A stretch of 64,000 nt of DNA from Mactromeris polynyma (GCA_032209605.1 JASFXZ010000001.1:38196619-38260618), one strand, 5' to 3'. Numbered from the stretch's first letter, positions 12,301 to 24,885 are shown. The notes: a model not told the origin generated them from the letters alone. A program made the numbers and translations.

Positions 12301-13208
12301 GTGTCAAAACGTCACAATATCGTGGAACATTGCATAAAGGAGTTGCTTAAATATAAACGCTTAGGTAACCAAACACATACGTACAAAAGAGAGAAGTCCG
12401 ATGGCTTCAGTTCTTACAGCGATACCCATTACGGTGAGAAACTTCAACCTTTCCATCGACTCCATATCTGTCACAACACCATTCCAAATATGTACTCAGA
12501 GCTCCTAAGTATGTACATCTTTTTTAGACTCTACGATACTTATTTCTATGAAAATCAGCGTGAAAATTGTAGGAATTACTCATTTAAAACGAAGCAAGAG
12601 AGAGACCAGTTAACCCCAGGTTCAAAGTTAATCAGAGTTCCTGACAGAAACAAATTGCAGCTGACTCCATGGTCTGGCCTCGGGCCCACGTCTTGCGAAT
12701 AATAGCAACATCGATAAATTGTAATTTAGTCTTCACTCTGAACTGTATGATATAAGTTTAACTGAGAATTTTGATCAGAATTTATGACCCGACATAGAAT
12801 AGTTCTCGATTTTGCGAAGAATAATTACTAATATAAATAAATAAATAAATAACTGGCACCAGACTATTTTTTTTCTAATCATTGTCTAGCATCATTGGAA
12901 CGTTAGTTTCATTCAAACTGATGAACACAAACATCTTAAGCGTCATTTCGTTGAAGATATATGAGGAAGCGGTCAGTTCTTGTTGGACGAACAAGTGAAC
13001 ATTGATAAAAAACACAGGAACGTGGCCTTGACCAGCTGATTGCTGCATGTCACTGAACTACTCTGTTATATTCTAGTATAATGGTGTACATTAAAAGACA
13101 TATATACATGTTATACTGTTTAGTGGTGTTCAGATTTAATCTTACAAGTACAAACTGTTAAAGTATCCATGGACACATATCATGGAATGAGTATCAGTTG
13201 TATTAAAG
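9347..13208. other. About 3.9 kb with no recognisable gene
   Basis: AT-rich DNA. There is a short AAAT microsatellite at 12833-12852. The largest frame (12301-12702, plus strand, 133 codons) lacks an ATG at its 5' end and shows no domain. Short frames at 11040-11237 and 11771-12034 are likewise unrecognised. Confidence 0.55.
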
Positions 13209-13384
13209 TAACAGTGAAACTTCTTCAAAGCTGTCCTCTCTTAAGCAACAACCTCTCTTTAACAATACAATTATTATAGTATTATTTGTTTGATGAATTT
13301 AACATCATGTTGAGCTCTCTTTAGCGACAACCTCTCAACAACAGCCTCGTTTTGAATCTCCAAATGGGTTTTGCTCCGCAGTGA
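13209..13384 (+). mobile_element. Possible MITE family C copy, degenerate
   Basis: The sequence starts TAACAGTGAAACTTCTTCAA and continues with repeated ACAACCTCTC and CTCTTTAGC(G)ACAAC motifs. The segment near 51366-51514 has complementary motifs (ACTGTTGTTGAGA, GTGGAGAGGTT) and ends GGATTTCAGTGTA. Together these suggest a third TA-inserting element with CAGTGAAAC-type ends. Neither copy is intact, so the assignment is tentative. Confidence 0.4.
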
Positions 13385-13635
13385 TTTGAAATATTGGGTT
13401 ATAATTAAAATATTCAATATTTCAAATCTAAGAAATGGCCATATCAATGTCATATAGTATATATTATATACATGTACAATAGGCCTATGTATTTTCAACA
13501 TTAAAGCAGCATTACATTTTTTTATAATTTGTAATTAATGTATGCAAAAAACTGCTTTTACATATTGGGTAAGGAATGACATTCTTGCAACGAAACTATC
13601 TTTTACTTCACTGAATTTGACATAATTTGCAATGA

Positions 13636-14280
13636 ATGAAACATTTAACTCATAACTTTCGTCTAAAAAAGTTCACTGTCACTGAACGAAACCTGACGTC
13701 CTTCCATGTTCGTTATGAAAACAATGAATTTAGAAAATCTTCCGCACCTGTCAAAATCCCTACTTTCATTTTGATAGATAAATCAGCTACTTTCGGTTTA
13801 GAAACCTGTCAGAAGGTATTTTTTGGAAAAAAACGCCATGCAATTTGGATAGTTAGAATCTATCATATCCCCCCATCTAAGGAGAGAGATAAATGTCATG
13901 GCGCTTTAATGAATGAAAGATGACATAGGAAGCGGAATGTGGCTGGTGCTTCAAAAGGACAGCCTGGTCACTACATATCTTATTCTTTTTTCAACGCAAT
14001 CCTCAGGTCAGTTTGTGATAATAGTAATCTTAGTAATGTATCTTTAAGAAACGACGCTAACAATGTGTGTACTGAGTACTTGACTGGTCTTTTTCTCTTG
14101 GGACCAACGGACAATAACGAAGTATTCCGACTGACTAATCGACAACAATTATATACCAGAAACATATTTCTTGGAACAGAAAAGGTCATGTTTAGTGTTG
14201 TAATGTGTACACATGTACATATTTCTTTCGGTACTATTGCCATTGTATTATTATGCTCTTCATTATTGGAGGAAAAATAA
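13636..14280 (+). other. Two consecutive unrecognised ORFs
   Basis: A 95-codon ATG frame (13636-13923) is followed after about 15 bases by a 113-codon open frame (13939-14280) that begins with GTG rather than ATG. The first is basic (several Lys/Arg clusters). The second ends at a TAA that lies within AATAAA (14275-14280). The first frame could be an exon or small ORF. I see no conserved domain, no convincing splice sites and no paralogous copy in the window, so chance is the default explanation. Confidence 0.15.
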
Positions 14281-16072
14281 AGATATATAATTTATATACA
14301 TTTGTATATATAACCTAGTGCAATAATATTTTGAGATGCATTAGTTTTCCGCAAAACTAACCATCGTAGATATAGTGTTCCAGTTGCTTATAACAACTAT
14401 ATATTATATCTATCTGATGCAAATGTCACAAATTCACTAACTATGCATGCACGATTTAGACAAGACAACCTTTAATGAATGTTAATATTTACGCACGATG
14501 CAGCCAAATTATACGGTGCAGTTGCTTGACATAACATTGCCATGAAATATCAAGGCCGTGAACTCTCACGATATTTGATAGACTCGCATTTCAAACTATT
14601 TGATACGCAGCACACTGAGTGGCATGACGAATGAGTACAACTTGACATGGTGTCGTCTGCTCATATTTTCTGTGCATTTTTATCTTAACTTAGATTTCTG
14701 GGTCTTGCGCAAGTTCAGTCGTCTGCATTTATTCACAATTATCTCTATTTATCAGGAATAATAATACTTAATTATGTCTAGATATATTCAGGCACGGGTG
14801 CTTGTGTATTCAGTTATTTTATCTCCTCCCCTTCAAGTCATCGAAAGTGCTTGAACAATGCATAGATTCATGAGTTTATAAATTACATCGGGTCATTGTC
14901 AAATATTTAACATGATTGGTGATCTTAACCAAGATATGTCCGAGGATTTAATTGACAATTTATTAGTACTTGAAACAATCTGAAAACTAATACAACTGAC
15001 CGGAGCATTGCATTCTATAAACAACAGTTCCAAGCGTCATTACAGACCGACCCATTTATGAGATAAACGTATCATATTACAACTTAAACTATTTTTACTA
15101 AGAACACATCAACTTCATGTAGAAAATCTGACCACATATTAGGGCTCAAATTGATCTAATTGTAAAGAAAATGTTTTTCTATGAAATTCCGACATGTAAG
15201 GATTGATTTCAGGCGAAATGTAAAATCTTCAACAAACAAGATTAGATAATTCGAAAAGCAAACAAAAATGATCCATGGAATTAGATATTTAGAATTGTAA
15301 CGTAAACATAAGATTTACGGTAACACCGTTGCACCAGCTGTGATACGTAGTAGTAGACACATGTAGAAGGTTTTCTGAGCATTGCATATTAATCCAGACG
15401 GTGTTTTCAAAATATACATTTGCAGCTGCAGTTATGCGCATGCATGAATCCGGTAAATACAGGAAAGACTAGCTCATGTTTGAGTCTGGTATGAAGTTTT
15501 TTTCCCCGTTAGCAACAGCTTGTGCGATTCGAGTTTAACCGACCGATCTTCAAAGTCGGTTATATAATAAATATCCGGCCTCAACAAGCGAATGCACTTA
15601 TTTGTTCAAGACATTTAGGTGTTTTACGAACACATTTTCGAGACTACACATGTACTTAGATATATATATTAAATTGTTTGTTGTTTAGTCTATATAAATA
15701 AATATCAAGTTTTCTTTTATTTTCTCGCTAAATACATTTAATGTCCCCGTTGAGAGCCTCAACATTTCATGGGACGTCATATTTGCCGTCGCGTGCTCGT
15801 CTGCCACCAAGTAGTTCTTTAATAAAAACTTAAATATCCAACCATACACATAATGTACTGAATTTAATTATAGAGTAACCAAATACATGAAATGTCATAT
15901 TATGTAATGTCGGATGTAAATATTCATATTTACATAATGCATTCATCCGCCATTGTTGACAAAATAGGCATACCATTCAAAATCATCTACTAGTAACTAA
16001 AATATAGCAAACGAAAATTTATGCTTTGTTGTTAATTTCAAAAAAGTTTATTTCTTACTCTGGATCATAATG
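14281..16072. other. About 1.8 kb with no recognisable gene
   Basis: AT-rich sequence. The palindromic TGCGCATGCA near 15435 is a half-match to an NRF1-type site. Nothing else stands out. Confidence 0.55.
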
Positions 16073-16597
16073 TTAAGTATCGTTAAATCTATAGACTCTG
16101 CATACCTTTTTATCTTGACAATTGAAGTAACGTCGGACGTCACCAAATTTAACTGGAAAGGGAGATAACTGCTGCTTTACGTACGATTTAAACAAGATGG
16201 GATGTTTTATCGAACTGCATTTTGGGCACCCAACGGGGATTTTGTTTTTAGAAAAACTGTTGTCAGTTTCAGTGAAAGATCTCTTCGATAAATTCACCGT
16301 TATTCCTCGAGGAACAAATGACCTAGATTTTGTTTTATCGACATGACCATGACATGAAAAACTCATGGTCACGACATAATCATTAATGGCGTCTGTGTAA
16401 TTATTTAATGACATCAACTTCATTACTCTCCGCTTTGACATGACTGGCCATTCCAAACCGCTTTGAAATGATCTCACCAATTCTGATTGGCCAATCACGT
16501 CGCGAGTTATTATGCCGGCGCCATGACATAATACCACGTGACCTCTACTAATTTCATCTAATGTCACCTTTATGCCTCCGTAGATCCTTGCTTGCAC
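16073..16597 (-). other. Unrecognised 174-codon open frame, possible exon or repeat fragment
   Basis: This is the longest open frame outside the tandem arrays. Its 5' codon is GTG. The first in-frame ATG is about 50 codons in, so an intact eukaryotic ORF would be about 120 residues. The predicted C-terminal half is basic and contains one CPKC pair (…VGCPKCSS…), too little for a zinc finger call. It includes the sequence GGGAGATAACTGC in the + strand, a motif I associate with mollusc interspersed repeats, and a CCAATCAGAATTGG palindrome-like segment echoed near 17228. These points favour an old repeat over a gene. Confidence 0.2.
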
Positions 16598-17649
16598 ACA
16601 TAAATTAATGTTTCTATCGAAAAACGAAAATTTTCCAGATATTCCGGCTTAAGTGTATGGAAGTAGCAGCCATTGAATAAAGGCCGGTCTAAATTCGCAT
16701 TTAGAGATTTAACGTATGAATTATTGCTAAGAATCGACGGTTGTCGTGAATATTTTTATCACCCGGGTGCCACTTTTAGAATACCGCTAGAACTTGTACA
16801 AAGGTGAATAGTTTTGTTGACTCGATTGATCTTGTGATTGTCGGAAGTTGATATTGTTACGATATTGTGTACATCAATATAACACACGTACGATCATAAG
16901 GGTATGCAAATATAAACCTATATACGAGTGTTTATTTAAAGATATGTAACATCGGATGTGTTACCGATTTGGTATGAACTGATATGCATCATCCAATGTT
17001 TTATACACGATATTTACCGTACCGTTCCGAATGCAGAGTGGCGATTAGTCAATAGCAGTGAAAAAAACATGAACATCAATATAATAGGTTTTTTTAAGTG
17101 AAATGCACATAAATTAATCATGAAACGGGACGATTTTAGCTATTTTGGCCAATATATATTAAGTCGTTGCCATGACTTACTTAAGCGTTTACACGACGTA
17201 GCAACTCCTGGTCGCCATCTTTGATCAATCAGAATTGGTGAAATCATTAAAGTTGTCTGATTGACATATTATTTCGTGGAATTGGGTTGCTATGCCTCGA
17301 GATAATTAATCCCGCGTTATTATGTAATGTCAAGGCGTTACTATGTGGTGAGCACGACACATTGACATTTAGCCGCCATTTATTCTTCAATTACGTGTCA
17401 ACCCTATGCCATCGTAATATTTCGTCATAATTTTCGTTTTTTACGTCTCAAGTATAACTCATGAAAGTGTTCAGATTCGTGGATGACCGTATTGCTCTGT
17501 CTACTTTTAAATGACTGAACACAAGGCTTCTACCCAATGGTAAAATATCAAAAGGCGGTGTTACGTCGAGCGAGATAGTCTGGAGTACACGAACTTGCAT
17601 CCTATATATATACGGAATCCTGTTCAGGTCATTTCATTGTCTTGTTTAA
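16598..17649. other. No gene seen
   Basis: The stretch around 17226-17250 (ATCAATCAGAATTGGTGAAA) resembles the reverse complement of about 16470-16495, a short inverted match inside otherwise unique DNA. Nothing else is recognisable. Confidence 0.5.
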
Positions 17650-18106
17650 CGTAACATACGACACGATTAGGTACGATACAACGCGTGATGGCACGATACG
17701 ATATGCGACGATATGATAGTCGACGTTACGATACGACCCGAGACGGTACAATGCGACCCGAGACGGTATGATACGAAGCGTAATAGTAGGATACGATATG
17801 CGAAGGTACATCCGACATGCATCGGTACGATACCTCGCAAGACATTACGATGCGTCTCCAGACGGTGCATGTCAATACAATACGACATGCGAAGTTACGA
17901 TGCGACATACAACGATGCGATACGACGCTAGATGGTACGATGCGACCCGAGACGGTGGCAATACAATACGACATGCGACTTTACGATACGATATACAACG
18001 ATATGAAACGACACTAGACGGTACGATGTGTCCCGGTGTGGAACGATACGATGTGCGAAGGCACGAAAAGCCACGAGGTGGTATGATAGGACGCACGAAG
18101 ATACGA
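17650..18106. repeat. CpG-dense minisatellite, ~20-bp unit with ~10-bp sub-period
   Basis: Degenerate head-to-tail copies of units such as CCGAGACGGTACGATGCGAC, with CGATACGA recurring. A higher-order repeat is visible: AATACAATACGACATGCGA occurs at 17874 and again at 17960, exactly 86 bases apart, with matching sequence between. CpG occurs roughly every 5-10 bases in a CpG-poor neighbourhood. Overlapping frames on both strands give Arg/Tyr/Ile-rich peptides without domain features and are by-products of the repeat. Confidence 0.88.
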
Positions 18107-20460
18107 GATTGGATGTCGGCTGTGATAAATTTTCAAGTAAAGGCCAGGTGTCGTATTTAAACCAACTGGTACTTAAAAAGCAAACGCTCCTTAGCAGTTG
18201 GCGGATCTGTATTTGCTCTTTAAGCGTGTCATGTTCATTAGGATATATGATTTGCCGAAAATCAATTTGCAAGTAGGTGTCATGTCAATTAATAACGCCA
18301 GCACGTACACCCAACATCAATATGAATGTCACCTATGGATTGATATGTTTGAACAATTATTTGTGTGGGATGTTCCGAGCCTTTGTCACCAGTTATGTAA
18401 AATGTGCAGTTTTCATTGTTCTCATTGATCTATTGATAATACAAATCCTGTGAGAAGGGCTTTGTGAATTAGGGTTGATACCAATGACAATTATTTTGAA
18501 CGAAAACTGGGATTTAATTTAAAGTTCCAATCTTTTACTTAAGATTCATTTACCCAGAGGCAAGTAGATGTATTTGATATACACGCAGTGTTCCGCAATT
18601 ATCTCAAATACAAGTGTATTGTTAATGTTTCTAAATAGTTTCCATGTTTTTTTTACTGATAAATACATCAAAGGCTGGGTATAACAGATCCGCTTTCAAT
18701 CACATATGAATTGTCGTTTACCCATTTTCTAAGAAGTTTATTATCAGTGTGTTTACATGATTGTATTGTTAGTGTACAAGTGTTATCATGGAAAGAATCA
18801 TATCTCTTCCCGCTGTGTAATATTTATTTAAACAGCTGTTTTCAAATGAAAAGTGGCTTGTCAAATATAAGGTGTTTTTAATATCAACACAATGTCAGAA
18901 CATTATTAAATACAAGCGGTATGAATATACAAAAAGCTACGCCACTCTAGGTACAATGAAAACAACCAAAATGACATGCCGCAGTTAGGGGTTACGTTGT
19001 CGTGTCACAATTATCATAAGGTCGAATATATGGGATTACTATGACGGCTGTTATACTGATCAGCATACCCCTATAACCAACATAAAGTTGAACTACATGT
19101 ATTAAATTGCATTTTTGTTTGATATTTTTATCATAACCGCGTATCTTTGCTGAAAACTATAAAACACCTTCGATATCAAGTATTGAGCACATGGACATCC
19201 GTTATATCACTTTTGTTATTTCATACTCGATACTTCTTGGTGATACACCTCCGTTACCATTATTGCTGCCATTATTATCTAGGTGTTCCGAACAATCATT
19301 TTGATTTTTAAGATAAAACTATTTTCCAAATAGTGAGCACAATAGCTGATACTGTCGGTGTTGATTGTGATGGATTTGTCGCTTTGCAGTATCCGAGTTA
19401 ATTACAGAGGTCAGAGTATCTTGTGTCTGCATCAGTCAATAACTTGTTCTTTCGAAAACAACAATTGGCGAAACACAACGAGCCGCATAAACTGTTCCAT
19501 TTGTATCTAAAAAAATATTTCACATGTACGAAATAAAACAATCATTTTGTTTGTACTGATGCTTTTGCCCATCTGTCGACCTTCCGGAACAATTCCATAG
19601 TTTCGGATGTGTATCAGCCAGTGCTGTTGGCTGTAACAACTGGTACGTTCGTGGTACAAATTGTTTATAATATATCAGAAAAAATATCGTCCTAAACCGT
19701 CTGTTCAAGTGATGCACATTTGCGAATGTTGATGTTTAGCATTACGTTAGGTAAATTAAACGAGATTTGTGCATGAATGTTGAAAGATTTATGCGTAATC
19801 AAATAGGTCACATCTGTGCATAGGTTAGCACACGTGCTCGTATGATAGGTATAACCTTGGCAGTCTCGCGAGATCTCGGGAGGAAGAATGAGATATGAAC
19901 GAGATATGATGCATGCAAGCGCCGCTTGAGTCTGATTGATGTTCGGCTGTCAAAGATTGTACAGAATCATGTTTAGCAATTGCAATTAGTCGTATGTGCA
20001 ACATGTTGCATAAAACGCATTCGTCATAATGTATAATCTTTGTTAGTTTTTTAACATTATGTGGCACATTGTTCGCCACAACAAAAAGGCGGCAAAGTAA
20101 GAGTCTGACATAAAATCATTAAACGTTGTAAAGTTAGGACATTTTCAGTGTATGTCGGATAATGAGCAACTTTTTATTATATGATTATTCTGTGATCTGT
20201 TGGCAACTTTGAAATATCGTTAATATGTTGCTGGAGTCTTTGATTCATATAGAACAATCTGCCTCTTGCAACTGTGAAAAAGCATAATGTTACATGGCAA
20301 GAGGTCATACGTGTATTTATATTCCAGCAAAGGAGGCAGCGTTGGGGGAATATATCGCTCAACCTGGTGGTACAAGGTTTGAGACAAAGGAACCATGCGC
20401 CCTCTGTCCAGTATATAAGTTATCCGTTGTGAAAATAAATTAAATTAAATAGATAGCTAT
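18107..20460. other. About 2.35 kb with no recognisable gene
   Basis: Ordinary AT-rich DNA. Frames at 18198-18428, 19520-19717, 19825-20079 and 20177-20362 are short and have no features that I recognise. Confidence 0.55.
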
Positions 20461-20857
20461 GGCGCAAAGGAGGGCTGTTCTAGAGAGGTTGCTGCGCAAG
20501 GTAAGGGGCTGTTCTGCAGAGGTTGCTGCGCAAATGAGGGCTGTTCTAGAGATGTTGCTGTACAAGGTAAGGGGCTGTTCTGCAGAGGTTGCTGCGCAAA
20601 GGAGGGCTGTTCTGCAGAGGTTGCTGCGCGAAGGAGGGCTGTTCTAGAGAGGTTGCTGCGCAAGGTAAATGACTGTTCTGCAGAGATTGCTGCGCAAAGA
20701 AGGGCTGTTCTAGAGAGGTTGCTCTGCAAGAGAGGGTTACTCTTGATAGGTTGCAGCGCAAAGGAGGACTGCTCTGTAGAGGTTACTGCGCAATCGAGTG
20801 GCTGTTCTGGTGAGGTTACTGTGCAGGCTTTGGGATGCTCTGGAGAGGTTGCGTTGC
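20461..20857. repeat. 33-bp minisatellite, about 12 units
   Basis: Units of about 32-33 bases follow GGCTGTTCTAGAGAGGTTGC then TGCGCAA-GG-AAG. Two alternating variants are visible, TTCTAGAGAGG and TTCTGCAGAGG, with several ABAB pairs at the left end. Units decay rightward (20730-20857). Because the unit is near a multiple of three, frames stay open on both strands (62-97 codons). The peptides (AVLERLLRKVRGCSAEVAAQ-like) look helical but are dictated by the repeat. The AGAGGTTG core resembles MITE family C motifs. Confidence 0.9.
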
Positions 20858-22090
20858 ATTGGCCCCAAAACTACTCTAAGTTCGGGCGTACATCTACGTG
20901 TAATGTAATATATAATTATGTAGTTGAAATAATGTTTGGAGTTTAACATTTTTAATGTAAATACTTACACGTACATCAGATTGTACAAATAATCTGAGGC
21001 TAAAGTTGCGTATGAAGTGACGAATTTATAACGTCTGCAATTTGGGCCGTATGTATAATGTCTAGTGTTATATTAAGTTCAAGATTTTGTTTGCTACTAT
21101 CTTTATCAGTCTGTACATTAAGTTACGAGTAGAGTGAAGAAGCAACGGCCATAAATTCTTTTATATGCACAATCCTACACAGAGATAACAAAGTCTCGGT
21201 GTGTTATGTATTACACTCCTCACAACCTACGCATCTGCACGCGGAAACTATTATATAATCACAGTGCATCGGTGCATAATTAACCATTTTAATGTCAATC
21301 ATTATCTGAAACTCGATCATTTATGTATTCATCATACATTAAAACACGAGACAGTCATACTTCTAAAACAATAAAACGATTTGTTTCCAGTGTTTCATAC
21401 CTGTCATATTAAAATTTCTGATAATATATACATGTATATATATATATACGTGCGCAAGTACTGTCTTAAACTGAACACAATGTAATATTTGTAGACTCCT
21501 TTGCGTTTCTGGAAACTGTCCACTCCTTCCATATAATTAACAAAGTCCTGGTGGCGAATTCTTTATCCATCAACACAAGATAATGAATAGAGAAACAAAA
21601 AAAGCCTGCGCGTTGGCGCATTTTTCAGATTTTATTTTTCAAAGAAAAATCCAAAGTCTTGTCATTATGTAAATTCTAGTTCATGAATTCACAATTCCTT
21701 ATGCTTACGTTACGTGATGAATAAGAATAATAAACCATTATACACAAACACAACCATTATATGTATAAAAAGTCTTACATGAGTCGTCATTTGTTATTGA
21801 ATTTATTAAACGAGTTATCTAAAACGAGCCTTTGTACGATTCCATTTATCTCATAACAGCAGAAACAGCTGATGTTCGTCAAAACCTATATGCAAGCATA
21901 GGATGTCGTGAGTAATTCGGTCTTTCGTAAACAAAAGCTGGCGCAACAAAAAGTAGTTCCAACATTTTTTTTTCATTTTCAACCACAAGAAACGAGTTCA
22001 AATGATTCTATCACAGATCATCATCCAATTAACTGAAATAAAATGTTTTACTGCGTATTTATTGAACATTTTATAAAATAGAGCGCATAT
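20858..22090. other. No gene seen
   Basis: AT-rich DNA with a short TATA-rich simple repeat near 21424-21450. Confidence 0.55.
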
Positions 22091-22150
22091 ACGTCACGCT
22101 TGTTATGCTGTGACGTCACGCTTGTTATGTTGTGATGTCACGCACGTGAG
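22091..22150. repeat. 22-bp tandem repeat carrying CRE sites
   Basis: Nearly three copies of the unit ACGTCACGCTTGTTATG(C/T)TGTG. The second copy contains a perfect TGACGTCA (22111-22118) and the third a variant, TGATGTCA. It is followed by CGCACGTGAG, which includes an E-box CACGTG. CRE sites are bound by CREB/ATF-type bZIP factors in animals. Whether this one is used is unknown. Confidence 0.75.
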
Positions 22151-22283
22151 TTGTTATATCACTAATGAATTATCGAAAATAATACATTGATGTTACCACT
22201 CTATATTGTATGTCATGATATAGTACAAAACTTAAATTACACTATTAAATAGTACTTATCATGTTCATAATGCTGAATAATAT

Positions 22284-22629
22284 GAGTCATTCTCTGAGAT
22301 TTTTGTCCCAAATGACATATCTGGGCGAAACTAAGTTATTAACATTTCTGAATGCTGGAATATTTGAAATTCACTACAAAACACAATTTATTACAAAATA
22401 ACATTTTTTTAAGAAGTTACAGCAATTTTAATATGGCCATCAAGACTACATCTACAAAAAATTCTGAGTTTCACAAATTTAATTACAGCAACTATGTTTT
22501 CAGATATAGTAATATTTTAGAAATATATGTTTATTATTCTTTTCCTTAAGAAAAGGGAGCCATCTTAAAGTTTACTGATAATTGTTTTGCTTCTGCTCGC
22601 CGCTGAATCATAAATGTTTCAATTAGCTC
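22284..22629 (+). repeat. Dispersed repeat R2, copy 1
   Basis: Matches the reverse complement of 28330-28687 along nearly its full length. Shared blocks include GTCATTCTCTGAGA, CAAATGACATATCT, TTATTAACATTTCTGAATG, a CATCAAGACTA-ATCTACAAAAAA block, TTTCAGATA, and TTGCTTCTGCTCGCCGCTGA. The copies are roughly 75-80% alike by eye. No coding capacity is shared. Confidence 0.85.
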
Positions 22630-22634
22630 TAATA

Positions 22635-22913
22635 GACAGTTCCCACATCTACAACATTTACCTCCCTTGTTCTGAATAGTAGGTCATATAGCAGAAATAT
22701 AATAGGAATATAATATAAACGATGATAAACAAATCAGATATTTAAATCTTATTCATGATGCTTATGTTGGCAGTTGGCAATGCAAATTCTCTTGGTATTT
22801 TCTCAATTATCACATATTTGGAAATTACTCCAGTAAGGGCTTATTAGTTTTGCCTATCAAAATGGCTACAATTCAGAACAAGGGAGGTAAATTTTGTAAA
22901 TTTGGGAACTATC
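22635..22913 (+). mobile_element. MITE family D with 43-base inverted arms
   Basis: The left arm (22635-22677) starts GACAGTTCCCACATCTACAA. The right arm (22871-22913) is its reverse complement with four differences in 43 bases. Both arms contain ACCTCCCTTGTTCTGAAT. About 190 bases of AT-rich DNA lie between them. It abuts repeat R2. A related arm occurs at 42773-42811. Small size, long inverted ends and no ORF fit a MITE. The superfamily is not clear. Confidence 0.8.
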
Positions 22914-23489
22914 TATTTATTGATTGCAATGTTACCAATCAAACTTTACTTTGTGAAAGGTACAACGTTACGTTTTTGAGGCTTTTCTTGTTTCTTTTAT
23001 ATGCTCAGCACATTTAATAACACACAGTGTGGGATTTCTAAATTTTCATTAACTTTTAGGATACAAGAAAAGAACTTGACACGGTATTATTGCATGTGTA
23101 CGCATCTTGTATGCTAAATTTCATGACATTCGACAAATATTGAAATAAAAAAATATTTCAAAAGTAATAAAATTTAATTTTAAAGAACTTTGGTTGGTAA
23201 AAAGTGTGCGTTTTAAATGTACTGAGTATATAATTATGTAATATTCATGAAATTCACATATACAGCAATCCGTTTATTCTTATATTGGCAATATGCACAG
23301 AAATTAAATTCAATACATCACATTCGGGAAAGTCTATGGTGTTGTTTATTTAATGATTGTTTAAAGGATGAACGTGACTTAATAACGCTGACAATGATGT
23401 TGTCGACAATAAAGTATTCAGATTTTATTCATCATCATAGTCCTACTCATTCTCAGCAAATCGTTGTATTCTTCATGATTTTACTTATT
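22914..23489. other. No gene seen
   Basis: AT-rich DNA. A 110-codon frame starting at 23247 runs into the simple repeat that follows and ends in Ile-rich low-complexity sequence. Confidence 0.55.
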
Positions 23490-23775
23490 AGAACAATAAT
23501 AATTATTATCATATTGTTAATATTTGTCATAATAAGGATGCTAATCTTTATAATGATAATTATGACAATAACCAAATGACAATAATGATGATAATAATTA
23601 AATAAAATGAAGTAATACTGATAATAAAATGATACTAATTATTATGATGGTAATTTTGATGATACAATACAACTTATAATAATACATGTAGTTACAATAA
23701 TGATTATTTTGATAATGATGATGATTGTGATGACAATAATTATATTTAATAATTATATTAATAATAACAACAACA
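23490..23775. repeat. AT-rich trinucleotide low-complexity region (AAT/GAT type)
   Basis: Interrupted runs of AATAATAATT, ATAATGATGATAATAATTA and similar. No regular long unit; it looks like a decayed microsatellite. Confidence 0.75.
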
Positions 23776-24370
23776 TATGAATATACTTGGCATGTAAGTC
23801 ACAAAATCAACACCTTGTAATGTTCTGTTTATATTTTAATGGCTATAAATAACTGAAGTTTTGTATAAAGCTCACTATGAACTTTATAAGAACAAATTAA
23901 ATTCATATACAATTATGGTTTACAAAATATTTTACACAAAAATAACGTCTTTGTCTGACAGAAATTTCTCTGTCACGCACGTCACACGGACGATAATCAA
24001 AGTGCGGAGAATTACCTTGTGTTACCATGTATCGTCTTTCATTTATTTTATTTCAATGCCATTGAATTACATGAGAAGTTGTCATAATTATCTATTTTAT
24101 GCTTTCTGTGGTATGGGTCACGTGTTACCTTCATTTGGAATCCCTCAGTGATTTACGTGCACTGTAATTAATATGATATAATGATGTGAAATGTAAACCA
24201 TAATTGGAGGTATGGCGGATATGTTGCGGCAATGTCATTATTTACGGAACGGTTACAGTTTTGTGTTCGTCATTGAAAAAAAAACATTGTTTAGAGATCG
24301 CGCTCGCTGGTACCGAGGAATTGTTTATTATAAAATATAGTACTTCATGCAGGGTACACGTAATCAAACA
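23776..24370. other. No gene seen
   Basis: A 96-codon ATG-less frame at 23861-24151 carries no recognisable domain. AT-rich background otherwise. Confidence 0.5.
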
Positions 24371-24551
24371 TACAATCGGACCTCGTTTATTCGACAACAT
24401 TATATCTGAATACTCGGTATTATCCGTAATAAATATCAGCTCCCGATGTGACTTCTTATGCACGTCGAATTGAAATGGACTTTTCGAAACAATGTTTTAT
24501 TCGAAATAAATTTCGGACCCGATAAATTTGAACTAACGCAGTCCGACTGTA
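24371..24551 (+). mobile_element. MITE family A, copy 3
   Basis: A 181-base element including flanking TA. It begins TACAATCGGACCTCGTTTAT and ends CGCAGTCCGACTGTA. The interior shares TATTCGACAACATT, GAATACTCGGTATTATCCG, CTTCTTATGCACGTCGAATT and TATTCGAAATAAATTTCGGA with copies 1 and 2. It is flanked by ordinary AT-rich DNA. The 73- and 89-codon frames over it are shadows of the element. Confidence 0.85.
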
Positions 24552-24885
24552 TTAGTACATTTGAATTAAAAACAAAAAACATGATGCGCCAAGCTCCTGA
24601 AGTAGACTACATATTTAACAAACTTGATCATTTCAATAAGTATTCTATAAAACACCATTATCTTATGATTTACCACTTAGATGACTATACACGAGACATT
24701 CTCAGTGTGCCACAGAAAAAAACTTAAAATTTGAGTGTGAAGTTATGGCAACATTTGAGTTAAGAATGCAATCAATTTACTTTGTGAATATTATTTGAAT
24801 ACTTTGAATGCATTTTCTGAAGTTTGAGTGTAACGTTGGACTTATATTTGAGCGATGCTATGAGATTTACAATCTCTTCTGTAAG

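Noticed and set aside
20459..20946. Helical repeat protein (AVLERLLRKV units)
   Set aside because: The unit is 33 bp, so any frame looks like an 11-residue repeat. Both strands are open, and the units decay without regard to frame.
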